Of a stretch of DNA of 20,504 nucleotides, positions 9,001 to 17,411 are shown one piece after another. Source of the stretch: Discostella pseudostelligera. Taxonomy: Eukaryota > Bacillariophyta > Thalassiosirophyceae > Thalassiosirales > Thalassiosiraceae. The stretch lies in the NCBI GenBank assembly GCA_036940085.1, contig JALLBK010000258.1, positions 1-20,504 on the forward strand. The letters run 5' to 3'. The notes beneath the pieces were generated by a model. The model ran no database searches. It was not told the origin of the DNA and was given only the letters and a program-made list of their open reading frames with translations. The translations under genes and the position numbers were made by a program. Numbering within the stretch: the stretch's first letter is position 1; each line of letters starts with the position of its first letter.

Positions 9001-12000
9001 GGTGATATCATCCAGTTGTGTTTGAAGACTATTGCGCTCAGCTGTGATGACGATTATTTGTTCTTCGACATCAGCTCTTCCTTGAACTTTGGAAGAGTTC
9101 AAATGATTGACTTGAGCCTCTAGCGCGGACTTGGCTTCCTCAAGCTCGGAAATACGACGTTGCGCCTCTTCGGATCGAACGGTGGCATCATTTTTTTCTG
9201 CGTTCAAGGCTCTGATCGCTATCTGGGTGTCAGACAAAGAATTTGACAGCTGCTCCTTTTCGATCGATAGCTGTTTAACTGTCGCAGAAAGACTTGTCAC
9301 TTCTTGACTAACATCATCAGCTCGTTGCCTCGCTGCGTCGAGCTCTTCAATCAATTTGTCTACTTTGGCTTCATTCGCTTCTGCATCGTCGATGAGTTGA
9401 TCTTGCATCCGCTCCAGTTGCTCACTCTTCTCACGATTGTCAGATCGAAGCAATTCAATTTGCTGGATATAATCCTGTGACTTTGAGTCGTCGTCTTGTG
9501 GCGAGTTAACCTCCAACCGAGATTTCAATTCATCTCTTTCTATTTCAGTCTCTTGAAGCTTGGCTTCGACCTCGGCCAAGCGGTTTTGTGCTGTCTCAGA
9601 CCAAGACGAAAATTCATTCAGTTTATCAGTAAGGGTGACATTCTCGGCCTTGACTTGGCCTAATTCGGCCTCGAGTCTTTCCCTTTCGGAGGAGGCATTG
9701 CTATGTGAAGTATCTGATTGCACTTCCGGAGTTTCGTCATGATCGACCGCCGGAGTGCTGTCAAACGTCGCCAGTGCTTCATCCCTTGCTGATTGAAGCG
9801 CCGCTAGATCTTCTAACTGCGCTTCTTTCGATTTCACCTCTGTTGTCAACTTATCAATATGTGCTACGGCTGATGCCATCCATTCTTGCGCCTCGCTGTT
9901 GGCTTGTCGAAGACGTGCCATTTCTTCTTCTTGGCGTTCAATTGCTTGCTGAAGGTCTTGAATTTGTAGATTAGATGCTGAACTGTTCCCGTCATTCATT
10001 TCCTCAACCTGCGCTTCTAGCTGTTGCACTAGCGCCTGCTTTTGAGCAATTTCTTCATCTCTGAGCATTAATTTCGCTTCAGATTCATCCCGAATAGCCT
10101 GTATTTCCATGCGAAGGTAATCTACTTGACTTTGAATGGAAAAGGCGTCAGGATTGTTTGAACTGCTCATGGACGAGTTATTGCGAGCCTCCTCGAGAGA
10201 ACGTGTCAGAATCTCATTTTCAGCACTCATTTCTTCCATCTTTGACACGGCCATGGACATCCACTCATTTGCGGCGCGCCCCTCCTCACGAAGGCGTGCA
10301 TTTTCATCTAAAAGTACATGCAATTCGTGTTTGCTGTTCCGTCCAGGATCCTCAGCGGCTGCCTCCCCAGAAGAATGGTCCCTGGCACCCCCATCCTCAG
10401 CGGCAGTCTCACCACTAGCTGTCATTTCCGTTGGAGAAGAGGCGGAGTTGATATCCCCGCTGATGTGGTTGTGATACTGCTGCTCCAACAAATGGTACGC
10501 GGAGCTCAATCCTGCCATTTCTTCATTCAAAACTTCATTATCGCGTCTCATTTCCCTAAGACAATTCTGGGACTCTTCGAGTTCATTTCGAACCAACTCA
10601 ATTTCACGGTCCTTAGCTTCCATCGCTTCTTTCTGCAACCTGGTTTGGTTCTCGGCCTCCTTCGTCAACTCTGACTTGACTTTCTCTAACTCGGCCACCT
10701 TTTCAGTAAATTCCGTCAGCATATCATTAGTCTCGGCTGATGTACCTAGTTCTACCACCCGTTTCAATTCATTGATCTGAGTTAATTGTGTTGATACAGT
10801 CAGCAAAGCCTCCCGCAGCTTGGATTGAAGATTTTCGTTTTCTTGAGATTGACTTAACACCATTCTGCGCAAAGAACGGAGTGAGGAGGAAGATTTGCCA
10901 TCCGCTCCCGTACCACCAAGTGCCTCCTCGGTATCGGACTCATCAGATTCGTCACCCCGACTTCCTGCTAACTCCTTGACAACACGACGGCGAACAATAG
11001 TTACGTTGTGACCATACCAGCTAGCAAAGGCTCGTTGTTCCATGCTTGAACGTTCCTCTCCTCTACAGTATGGTAGAGGAAGTGGAAGCTTTTTCCACTC
11101 ATCAATCATGCTAAGATATTTCCCGACGCCCATAGATTGTACCAAGCTTATAATCGTCTCCTTTGTCCAAGCAATATTCTCGACGTCAGATGATTTATAG
11201 TCCGGTGCTGATCTGGCTGAATTGCCATCTGAATCCGTCATGAACTCCAAACACAAGCCCAAGAGAAGTCCACTTAGGGCAGGAATCGCCTCAGATGCTA
11301 GACTGCTATTCTCGCCCTTCTTTGATCGGACCAATACGCCCACAGAAACACTGGCTGGAGACGACAGAAGTTTCGCCACAGCACGCGGCATCTCAAAAAC
11401 CCAATCGATGAGCAACCGAAGCAAAGACATGGTGACGTATGCCGAGGATGCGTGCAGTTTGTTGTTCGAGGAGTTGACTGGACTATAAGTGGCCACATGC
11501 TGCAAGATGAAATCAATCAAATTGACATTCGATGGTTCCGAGCCTGATACGTCATCAGGTGCATCTCCTCCCAGAGGACGAGGTGGCGGCGGCGACAGTC
11601 GCAACAACATTTCACGGGTGGCATCTCCCTCCCCCTTCGTTAAGAAGACACCCAAAGCACCCGCTGCTCCAGACGCTCCAGTCGTCGCACGGTGAATTTC
11701 AATCATATCCAATTTTGTTCTTTCCACTTCTTGTCCATCCCGTGGCTGGTCCTGAATAAATCGCAAATTATCTGCCAATGTCGTAACAAGCCTGGTCACT
11801 ACGGGAGGCTCCAACGGTGCTCCCATCTCATCAGTTTCATCGGGAGGCGGGGGTGCGAGTGCATGCAATACCATTCGGCTTGCGGTCTCGGGTGGAAGGC
11901 ATGATCGGAACGCAGCGATTGAGTAGGTAGACAGGAGAGAGGCTTTGACCTCAGGACCTTCGTCGCCATCCTCATCATCATCATGGTTGGTGTCCTCATT

Positions 12001-14007
12001 TTGGAAATTGGGTGAATATGCACCAGTGCAGCAGAGATACATGAGTCGGTCAATCGCAGGAACCCATCCACGCAGGTAAATCGGCATCGTCTCAAACAGT
12101 AACTGAGTTTGTAATTTGGTCTCTTCGTCCAATTCCTTCTTGCGCAATTCAGCGGCGGCAGCGGTGGTGGATTTGGCACCGCCTTCCTTTTCTGTTTCAA
12201 TCGTTTTTGCTTTGGCAGCCTCTTCCTCGGATACGACTGTATCACCCAACGATCCCAAAACACTCATTGTCACCAAAGCCTTTTGTTGCAGTGCCGTTGG
12301 GGGGACTGCCGAGACATAATCGACACCCGGCGGTGGCAATGTATATAAAGCACAATCGACGATGTACCGTGATAAATCATGTGACATTATGACCTTGGCG
12401 CGTCCACGTCGTTTGGACCGTGTGGTATTGGCAGGAGTCGCAGTCGACGAACACGAGGCGGAAGCATTTTCGTCTCCATCTAGAAGCAGAACTAGGATGA
12501 GGCTAAATACCAAATCGACAATTTTTGTTTCACTGGGAGTTAAGAACGGCGTAGGTGGGCCTTCCTCAATTGGCATGGTTGATGAGGTATTGCTTTGCTG
12601 CTGCGATTGTTTGACTTGGTTTTGCACAGCATCCGATTTATTGGAAGGCGAGGAAGCCTCGCGTAAAATATTATCCAAGAGATCATCCTTCGCCTTCTTC
12701 TCTCGCTTACTATTTCCACTGCCTCCCTTCGGTTGCATACCCGAGCTTCCTCCTCCCGTTGCCGAGGATGACACACTTTTACCCCTCTCTCGTCGACTCT
12801 TCTCCTTCAATTCATTATCCCACCAAATATTCCGTTCCTTATCACGATACCTTTCACCCCCCCGTAAATCCACAAGTTGTGCCAATCGGTCTAAATTACC
12901 CCGTCCATCACCACCACCCATGAAGAGTTCGCGTGAGGCACTATCGGCATTTGCTAGTGCAAGACACAATTCGAGACAGTCTATGGCTACGGTGGAACCA
13001 CTTGACAGTCCAATGGAAGCAGAGGATGCGGAAGACGTCGACGACTCCAATGCAATTTTAAGGGATCGATCATATCCCTCCGAGAAGGAGATGAGACGTG
13101 CCAGCATGGACGATGAGGAGGCCAATGATGTCAAGAATAGGATAGATTCATTCCGCACCTCCTCGGGAGTAGTCTCCTCACCGACGCCACCATTCTCATC
13201 CATCATGGAACCCCGTCCCAGCAAATCAACTAATCGATTAATACCATCAGGTGCCATCATCAATTGCTCACGTAATGTTCCCGGACTTGATGATAATAAT
13301 GCTTGTAGTATTTGTAATGATAACACTCGTGCATATACCGATGGGCCGGAGGCTGAGGCATTGTCGTGTGCAGGACAGAGGCAATCTAATAACGATGGAG
13401 TCAGGGCCAGTTGGTTCATTTTGTCATCCATAGTTCCATCCAATGATCGTTGTGGTTGTCTTCCCCCAGCATCAACATCATGAAAATGCAACAAAGACTT
13501 GGAAATATATTCCTTACGACGCTTGTGACGTTGTTGTTTGAGCAATGCTTTCGTAGTCATACCCTTGCTGCTGCCAGATACACTACCAGAAACACCATTA
13601 GTAGACGTCGAAGATGAAGAGACAGAGTTCCCCGATGATGGTGGTGACGATAGCAACACTAACAATAATTCACATGCTGCTACATTTCCCCCCTCCACTT
13701 CCATACCGCCCGTATTAGTAGTCGTCGATGTTGCCACGAGGCTACATAGCGAATTCAATACAGATGAATTGCGTAGTAAGGTATCAATCGAGGTGGATTG
13801 ACGTTCTTCTTCTTCCTCCTTGGCTCGAAGTTGATCATCTTCATTAGTAGTATCAAGTTTCAGACGACGTAGGCGGCATTGGGCAGTGAGCTTCTCCAAT
13901 GAATCGAGACAATCGCTGGGCGTCGAGGAGGAGAGGAAGCGATCGAGGAGGAGTTCCACGTCGATGCTGCTGCAACTGCCGCTGCCGCCGATGGTGGCGG
14001 ATGACAT
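6013..14007 (-). CDS. USO1: Giant Uso1/p115-type Golgi vesicle-tethering protein
   Basis: One uninterrupted frame encodes 2,664 residues. I place the start at 14007, where MSSATIGG leads into a helical LLLDRFLSSSTPSDCLDSLEKL segment typical of the p115 head. An in-frame ATG at 14310 would add 101 atypical residues. The head (about 1-985) is a helical armadillo-like array with several Ser/Gly/Asp-rich insertions. It ends in GVGKYLSMIDEWKKLPL...FASWYGHNVTIVRR (about 957-1010), which resembles the end of the Uso1/p115 head domain. An acidic patch (DESDESDTEE) follows, then a coiled coil of about 1,600 residues (about 1040-2640). The C-terminus, ELLAEHEELLALLGQ, resembles the conserved p115 tail. 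Family members tether COPII vesicles to Golgi membranes with Rab1 and SNAREs. Animal p115 is about 960 residues and yeast Uso1 about 1,790, so this one is unusually long. A related golgin is the alternative. Confidence 0.8.
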   Translation of the reverse strand: MSSATIGGSGSCSSIDVELLLDRFLSSSTPSDCLDSLEKLTAQCRLRRLKLDTTNEDDQLRAKEEEEERQSTSIDTLLRNSSVLNSLCSLVATSTTTNTGGMEVEGGNVAACELLLVLLSSPPSSGNSVSSSSTSTNGVSGSVSGSSKGMTTKALLKQQRHKRRKEYISKSLLHFHDVDAGGRQPQRSLDGTMDDKMNQLALTPSLLDCLCPAHDNASASGPSVYARVLSLQILQALLSSSPGTLREQLMMAPDGINRLVDLLGRGSMMDENGGVGEETTPEEVRNESILFLTSLASSSSMLARLISFSEGYDRSLKIALESSTSSASSASIGLSSGSTVAIDCLELCLALANADSASRELFMGGGDGRGNLDRLAQLVDLRGGERYRDKERNIWWDNELKEKSRRERGKSVSSSATGGGSSGMQPKGGSGNSKREKKAKDDLLDNILREASSPSNKSDAVQNQVKQSQQQSNTSSTMPIEEGPPTPFLTPSETKIVDLVFSLILVLLLDGDENASASCSSTATPANTTRSKRRGRAKVIMSHDLSRYIVDCALYTLPPPGVDYVSAVPPTALQQKALVTMSVLGSLGDTVVSEEEAAKAKTIETEKEGGAKSTTAAAAELRKKELDEETKLQTQLLFETMPIYLRGWVPAIDRLMYLCCTGAYSPNFQNEDTNHDDDEDGDEGPEVKASLLSTYSIAAFRSCLPPETASRMVLHALAPPPPDETDEMGAPLEPPVVTRLVTTLADNLRFIQDQPRDGQEVERTKLDMIEIHRATTGASGAAGALGVFLTKGEGDATREMLLRLSPPPPRPLGGDAPDDVSGSEPSNVNLIDFILQHVATYSPVNSSNNKLHASSAYVTMSLLRLLIDWVFEMPRAVAKLLSSPASVSVGVLVRSKKGENSSLASEAIPALSGLLLGLCLEFMTDSDGNSARSAPDYKSSDVENIAWTKETIISLVQSMGVGKYLSMIDEWKKLPLPLPYCRGEERSSMEQRAFASWYGHNVTIVRRRVVKELAGSRGDESDESDTEEALGGTGADGKSSSSLRSLRRMVLSQSQENENLQSKLREALLTVSTQLTQINELKRVVELGTSAETNDMLTEFTEKVAELEKVKSELTKEAENQTRLQKEAMEAKDREIELVRNELEESQNCLREMRRDNEVLNEEMAGLSSAYHLLEQQYHNHISGDINSASSPTEMTASGETAAEDGGARDHSSGEAAAEDPGRNSKHELHVLLDENARLREEGRAANEWMSMAVSKMEEMSAENEILTRSLEEARNNSSMSSSNNPDAFSIQSQVDYLRMEIQAIRDESEAKLMLRDEEIAQKQALVQQLEAQVEEMNDGNSSASNLQIQDLQQAIERQEEEMARLRQANSEAQEWMASAVAHIDKLTTEVKSKEAQLEDLAALQSARDEALATFDSTPAVDHDETPEVQSDTSHSNASSERERLEAELGQVKAENVTLTDKLNEFSSWSETAQNRLAEVEAKLQETEIERDELKSRLEVNSPQDDDSKSQDYIQQIELLRSDNREKSEQLERMQDQLIDDAEANEAKVDKLIEELDAARQRADDVSQEVTSLSATVKQLSIEKEQLSNSLSDTQIAIRALNAEKNDATVRSEEAQRRISELEEAKSALEAQVNHLNSSKVQGRADVEEQIIVITAERNSLQTQLDDITNECDEISKSLERSGMENCNLLARNRALEQDNKSLENQFRELERKVAEKEDLLAHANDEKSTLTCELNEMKNRYEGLVEEQEHAHSLETNLASLENQLKQQENEAVKAIEEWEARYSTLEEAGADVVRQWQERVQALESEVLTLENQLKEQESEATKTIELWETRCTNLEESGEGVIREWDERVHQLDSDVSALENQLREKEAEAVLSQEKLLEAEDSLASKIAEAEAISEQKLALESNIASMTLEIESLHGQLDGITQALNVAQAQFSDKDDALAVSERRQSDLAKALLETQNQSKLVVRQWQERAELLETNIIELEKAIEQITINSEETVKLWQERAQALESERENQEREAAAAISEWEARCDSLNEEIKSLELQLDANEKDNTVLELKAEVSRLAEEIEAHKSTLEKTQGHLNEATSLLNQRESEWEVKKATFTATIEQLENSCLAQQNQLDENSSALDSLNLRCSALSDENMNLHQEGRNAIDENKLLQVVVLELKEELKQAKEELQSIATDQFTHKATEMATQALRQQMEEIRARYAADQEALASEIEARRVAEESVSRLKLDLALLAQATEYDETVDVYVRKIAKKISSENVKTERIEMDELRSTLERLREELGSCRWKERESEEKAANAHLQMSILEQEVTAAKRDMELMKQAIEELETSKINLSVSFECRIEALENERIRSEQLHDEEMLKVKAELVRSIEKRDHLAHNLEQSEKTNAALVYSTAHNSLGDSQGESEVIGLQLERAQLLAQISEMGIDTERRVKEAVAAQVSSSEADLIVEKQSRRSVETSLSDALSELDEMKKKLSETRSGESAETQHCMEDLKTSLDEMRLTNDKLTNKNLLLRVKLDAIEKEFKSTTDDLNSKLRKAEERLRSKERESRFEAALASEIANLRASTRTDSYGNHKHSQALVLVEQNMQPGIILSDEEKKIIDRNSAYIIEMYDYVCELKSSIAEEREMYKELLAEHEELLALLGQTGLDRIQYGSE
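7924..8670 (-). repeat. Tryptophan-marked coiled-coil repeats in the Uso1-like tail
   Basis: Seven W-(E/Q/D)-x-R motifs lie in the coiled coil, with Trp codons at 8668, 8614, 8518, 8464, 8095, 7999 and 7924 (lowest base). The spacings are 18, 32, 18, 123, 32 and 25 residues, so the first four form two copies of a 50-residue unit (motifs such as EEWEAR / RQWQER and ELWETR / REWDER, joined by LENQLKEQE-type heptads). Later copies keep the 32-residue step. Trp is rare in coiled coils, so this marks an internal duplication series. Confidence 0.75.
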
Positions 14008-14013
14008 GGTTGA

Positions 14014-14029
14014 AGAGAGAGAGAGAGAG
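14014..14029 (+). repeat. (AG)8 dinucleotide repeat in the USO1-like 5' leader
   Basis: Eight perfect AG units start 7 bp upstream of the minus-strand ATG at 14007. On the transcript this is a CU-rich tract immediately before the start codon. Such tracts are length-variable; no function is shown. Confidence 0.9.
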
Positions 14030-14145
14030 CGAGAGGGTGCCGTTGTTTCTATCTGCCGGCGGCGGCCATGGTCAGCGTTGATCTTTCCCCTTTTGTTTTG
14101 TTGTTTGTGTTGGTGGTTTGTTGGGCGGCTTGGCTGCGAAAATTT

Positions 14146-14267
14146 GGCGATAAGTATTAAGGCAAAAATGGCGGGAAGCTGTGGCGATAATAAGGCGATA
14201 TGGTATGTGGAGGTAAGTATGGAGAAAAGGCGGGAAGAATGAAAAGTGGTGAAAATATGGCGGGAAG
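14146..14267 (+). promoter_or_regulatory. Cluster of GGCG motifs, including three E2F-like GGCGGGAAG sites
   Basis: GGCGGGAAG occurs at 14170-14178, 14229-14237 and 14259-14267. GGCGATA occurs at 14146-14152, 14183-14189 and 14194-14200, all in the same orientation. GGCGGGAA matches the core bound by E2F/DP cell-cycle factors in plants and animals. That diatom E2F uses these copies is inference. The surrounding sequence is A-rich and non-coding. Confidence 0.4.
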
Positions 14268-14371
14268 CAGCTGACGCTAGCTTTGTTGACGGAGACGCAT
14301 TCACTCGCAAAGATTCATTTCATTGCATTCTATTGCATCTTGAATTGATCCCATTGCTTGCGACATCATCC

Positions 14372-14424
14372 ATGACGTACGAGCCATGAGCCACTACCAT
14401 AACATGAGCTCGATAAAGAGATGA
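14372..14424 (+). other. Two short overlapping upstream ORFs before the opine-dehydrogenase-like gene
   Basis: An ATG at 14372 opens a 5-codon ORF ending at 14389. A second ATG at 14386 opens a 12-codon ORF ending with TGA at 14422-14424, 12 bp before the main ATG. If transcription starts upstream of 14372, ribosomes would meet both first, which often lowers translation of the main frame. The transcript start is unknown. Confidence 0.3.
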
Positions 14425-14436
14425 CATTAAATAAAG

Positions 14437-16453
14437 ATGATGGCGTCGTTACTGTATGGCGTATTGCCGCCGTTGTTCATGCTACTGCTGAGTTGGCAGT
14501 GGCATCTTGCGTATGGATTTGGTGGTAGTACCATCGCCTCGTCGTCGAAGGTGTCACCGCCGTCATCATGCTTCTGGCAACCCTCGCTATCGATTGCGTT
14601 GAATCACCCACAACATCGTGCAATAAGAAGCTTGAACGGGAGGAAAGTCCAACCATTGCACTCGACTGCTCTATTTTCTACGGTCGCTTCACCACCACCA
14701 CAACACATCAATGATTCGGAAACTTCGACAGCCGCAGTTACACCCCCTCCATCGCCACCGCCACTCACCTTCCGTGTCGGAATTATCGGATCAGGATCCA
14801 TAGCCTATGGTACCGCGAGCCTCATCGCCAGCTTGGGGCATGACCCCATGGTTTGGTCTCCTTCGGGTACGAGTGCACCGAAGCCGAATGAGATAATGAC
14901 TGTCGAAGATTCTGCCAAGGCAGCGATAGCAGCATCATCAGCGACATTTGCAGAGATACAATGCACGGGTGTAATAGAACATAATTTCAATGTTCGGATA
15001 GCACACTCCCCCAACGAGCTTGTGCGATGCAACGATGGTGTATTGATCGTGGCTTTGCCGGCAAATGGACAAAAGAGTGTGATGGATACATTGTCACCCG
15101 TGATTGTCGATCATCTTCTTGCTCGACTTGCAGAAGCATCTTCTACGAATGAACAACATAATCAACAACACTACAACCACGCGGTGAAGAGAGCATCATT
15201 AACCACACCACCAATGCATATTATTATATCTTCCCATGCCTCATTGGGTGCTGTATACTTCATGCAATCGCTCAGGGAGGAATGCCGCAAACGACGACTA
15301 CAGCGGATGAACGATGATGATGGTGATGGAATTTCCTCATTATTGCATGACCATGACATTTTAGAGGGTGTGAGGATAACATCTTGGGGTACGACCGCGA
15401 TTACGGCACGGAAGACATCTGACAATACCGTTCGAGTGACGACTGTGCGACAATTGGTGGATTATTGCACTGTCCCTTCCTTCTCGACACTATCCTCTTT
15501 CACCTCTTCCTCGGAGTATGATCCTACTCGTCCTACTTCATCGAATGCTTCAAGACGGCATGAATTATTGATATGCAATGATGGGTATGAACTATGCACT
15601 ACATTGTTTGGACCACGGTTCAGAAATCGCAAGGGCGGACTGCTTGCCATATCGTTATCCAACCTAAATCCACAAGCTCATTTGGGTATTGTATTGGGAA
15701 ATATGAGTCGTATGGATCCACCACCGCCACCGCCTCCTCTACCGAAATCTTTTGCATCATTGCACGTGCATCCAACAACATCGCATGACACANCCACCGC
15801 CACCGCCTCCTCTACCGAAATCTTTTGCATCATTGCACGTGCATCCAACAACATCGCATGACACATCAACATCGCCATCCACCTCCTCCTTTCCATCATG
15901 GTATCAAGGTCAAAATATCACACCCAACATTGGTCGACTCATGGAGGCACTCGATACCGAACGAATCGCCATTGCCAAGGCATTGGGAATTGAGGTTCGA
16001 ACTATCCATGAACATTTCTCGTGGTCGTTCCATGTACCGATGGAGACACTCGATGAGGATGCATCCTCCGCCGATGAGTCGTCCAGCCCACCCAAAATGA
16101 GACCACTCACCGTCTCGGAAATGAATCAACAAATGCATCATTACCTTAAGAATGATGTCCTCGGCCCATCCTCACCTAATTCACGATATGTCCTTGAGGA
16201 TGTACCCTACGGATTAGTATTAACGATACTGCTTGGAAAACTGGTGAACAAGCCAGCAGTGTTGCATGAATCGGGAATACGAATCCTATCGGCCATGTAT
16301 GGACGTGATTTTATGGGGGAGAATGATTTGTTGGGTGGATTGGGATTGTTAAAAGCGGGTAATGGCGACGACGACGAGTTTATGAGGATGATTCCTAGTT
16401 TGGACCATTGGAAGGAGATGGCAAACACAGGAACATTTCATGCTAGAGTTTGA
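14437..16453 (+). CDS. Opine-dehydrogenase-family NAD(P) oxidoreductase with plastid-type presequence; frame broken by an assembly duplication
   Basis: The frame from 14437 runs correctly to 15792. After the N at 15793 a second copy of the preceding 72 bp shifts it by one base to an early stop. Counting one copy only (14437-15792 then 15866-16453) gives 647 residues. The N-terminus is a signal peptide (MMASLLYGVLPPLFMLLLSW) ending AYG-F (F28) and then a Ser-rich transit-like segment, the pattern of diatom plastid precursors. The Rossmann motif GSGSIAYG (118-125) follows, then SSHASLGAVYF, SWGTTAI, and NPQAH (411-415) with an Asn a few residues on, resembling the family's catalytic His region. 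C-terminal EDVPYGLV (563-570) supplies the Asp of the opine/octopine dehydrogenase helical domain. The family reductively joins an amino acid and a keto acid using NAD(P)H; substrates here are unknown. Inserts rich in His/Asn/Ser/Pro enlarge it beyond the usual size of roughly 400. Confidence 0.75.
15721..15865 (+). repeat. Perfect 72-bp direct duplication around a single N
   Basis: Bases 15721-15792 and 15794-15865 are identical over all 72 positions, with one undetermined base (15793) between them. The copies encode a Pro run followed by LPKSFASLHVHPTTSHDT. Total added length is 73 bp, which is not a multiple of three, so the gene is frameshifted as written. Identical ends on both sides of an N are what an assembler leaves when it joins two contigs without merging their overlap. 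Confidence 0.95.
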
Positions 16454-17411
16454 GTGACTTTGATGAGAGGTGGGTGCAAAAGTTTGTACAGTATTAGTTT
16501 TAAACACCCCGTTATCTCTCGATCAGACCTGGGAACACCCAGGTAGAGATACCTACTTTTCTGGATACTTCTATGTAATAATAAGCTAAGAGATGCAAGT
16601 GTAATGATCTCTTCAATGTACACGAAGGTTTATTTTTTGTTATTTGCCGATTCTTTCTCTCGGACTACGACTATCATCTCGAGACTTCTTCTTTGCAGGA
16701 AGTTATTATGGGGAATGGAGCGGTTTGGAGTCTCGTTCGTAACACTTGTAACACATTTATCTACCTCAAACCCACAAAGGTGTAAATACGGTAGATTTTG
16801 TAACATTTTTAGCAATATGTAGAAGCATCACGTGTTACAAGGACACACCAAATAGCACCCACTACAATTCCATTCATACCCAACCAAACTCCATCGTCGT
16901 CGAATAAAAGATTTGTCGGTGCACTTCTAAACGACACAAACCAAACCCCCCTCCGGCTCTGGGTCGGGAGTCTATCATCTTCATCTGGTTGGCGGTTGGC
17001 AGCAAAGACTCTCTGCCTCGAACATACCATCGCAATTGGGTGGGTTCTCGTCGGTGCACTCGCCACCTGTTAGTTGGATTCTCTTCAGAGTCGAGATAAG
17101 CTCAGCGAAAGATAGTGCGTGTGAGAGAGTGAGTGAGGCACCTCGTATTAGTATTTTGCCTTTCTCCTTAGTAATTGTATCTTTGGTGGGCTCACTGACA
17201 ACTCTTTACCGTCCGCCAAATCATCAGTTGTGTCTCCCGCACTCGCACTACGCCCTCCCCCACAAATAATATTATCGGCACCGGCATCTGCATAAAATTC
17301 AGCTACATCTTATTCGTCAACATCGTCGTCGGACCATCTATTTTACTGCACCGAAATTTCCTATCTACAACCACATTTCCATCTTCATCTAAATAAACAA
17401 ATTAAATAATA
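16454..17411. other. Intergenic region between the oxidoreductase and MORN protein genes
   Basis: This 958-bp region separates two genes on the same strand and should hold the 3' UTR of the first and the promoter and leader of the second. It contains a hairpin at 16513-16551 and a 10-bp inverted repeat (CTTGTAACAC at 16745-16754, complement at 16832-16841). The last 140 bp are A/C/T-rich, like a diatom leader. The small ORFs in it have no coding character, and I see no tRNA or transposase. Confidence 0.55.
16513..16551 (+). terminator. Hairpin in the 3' region of the oxidoreductase gene
   Basis: A 6-bp perfect stem CCTGGG/CCCAGG with an AACA loop (16528-16543) is bracketed by a second 7-bp stem TATCTCT/AGAGATA (16513-16519 and 16545-16551). 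It lies 60-100 bp after the stop at 16453. It may be a 3' UTR structure. It is not a bacterial-type terminator, and its function is unknown. Confidence 0.3.

Larger units (their letters stand above)
14008..14436. promoter_or_regulatory. Divergent promoter region between USO1-like and opine-dehydrogenase-like genes
   Basis: About 430 bp separate the two divergent start codons, so both promoters should be here. Visible elements are an (AG)8 tract at 14014-14029 next to the USO1 start, three GGCGATA and three GGCGGGAAG motifs at 14146-14267, a TGACGC at 14272-14277, a TGACGT at 14373-14378, and two short overlapping upstream ORFs before 14437. The USO1 frame stays open through the lower part, but that translation looks non-coding. 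Confidence 0.55.

Noticed and set aside
12362..13483. A 373-codon plus-strand open frame
   Set aside because: It lies antisense to the USO1-like head, whose translation shows family motifs. The plus frame is Ser/Arg/Pro low complexity without any recognisable domain.
14008..14310. A 101-residue N-terminal extension of the USO1-like protein
   Set aside because: An ATG at 14310 is in frame, but the stretch encodes the AG repeat and the GGCG motif cluster and has no resemblance to the p115 N-terminus.
15752..16453. The C-terminal part of the oxidoreductase as a separate 233-residue gene
   Set aside because: It would begin inside the duplicated block and contain the N. It holds only the second half of the enzyme, so it is better explained as the frameshifted continuation of the gene at 14437.
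16604..16822. A 72-codon open frame between the oxidoreductase and MORN genes
   Set aside because: No recognisable features, A/T-rich composition and no support beyond length; such frames are expected by chance.
16745..16841. A miniature transposon suggested by 10-bp inverted repeats
   Set aside because: The repeats are perfect but short, with no target-site duplication and no second copy in the window. One such pair in about 1 kb of A/T-rich DNA is unremarkable.
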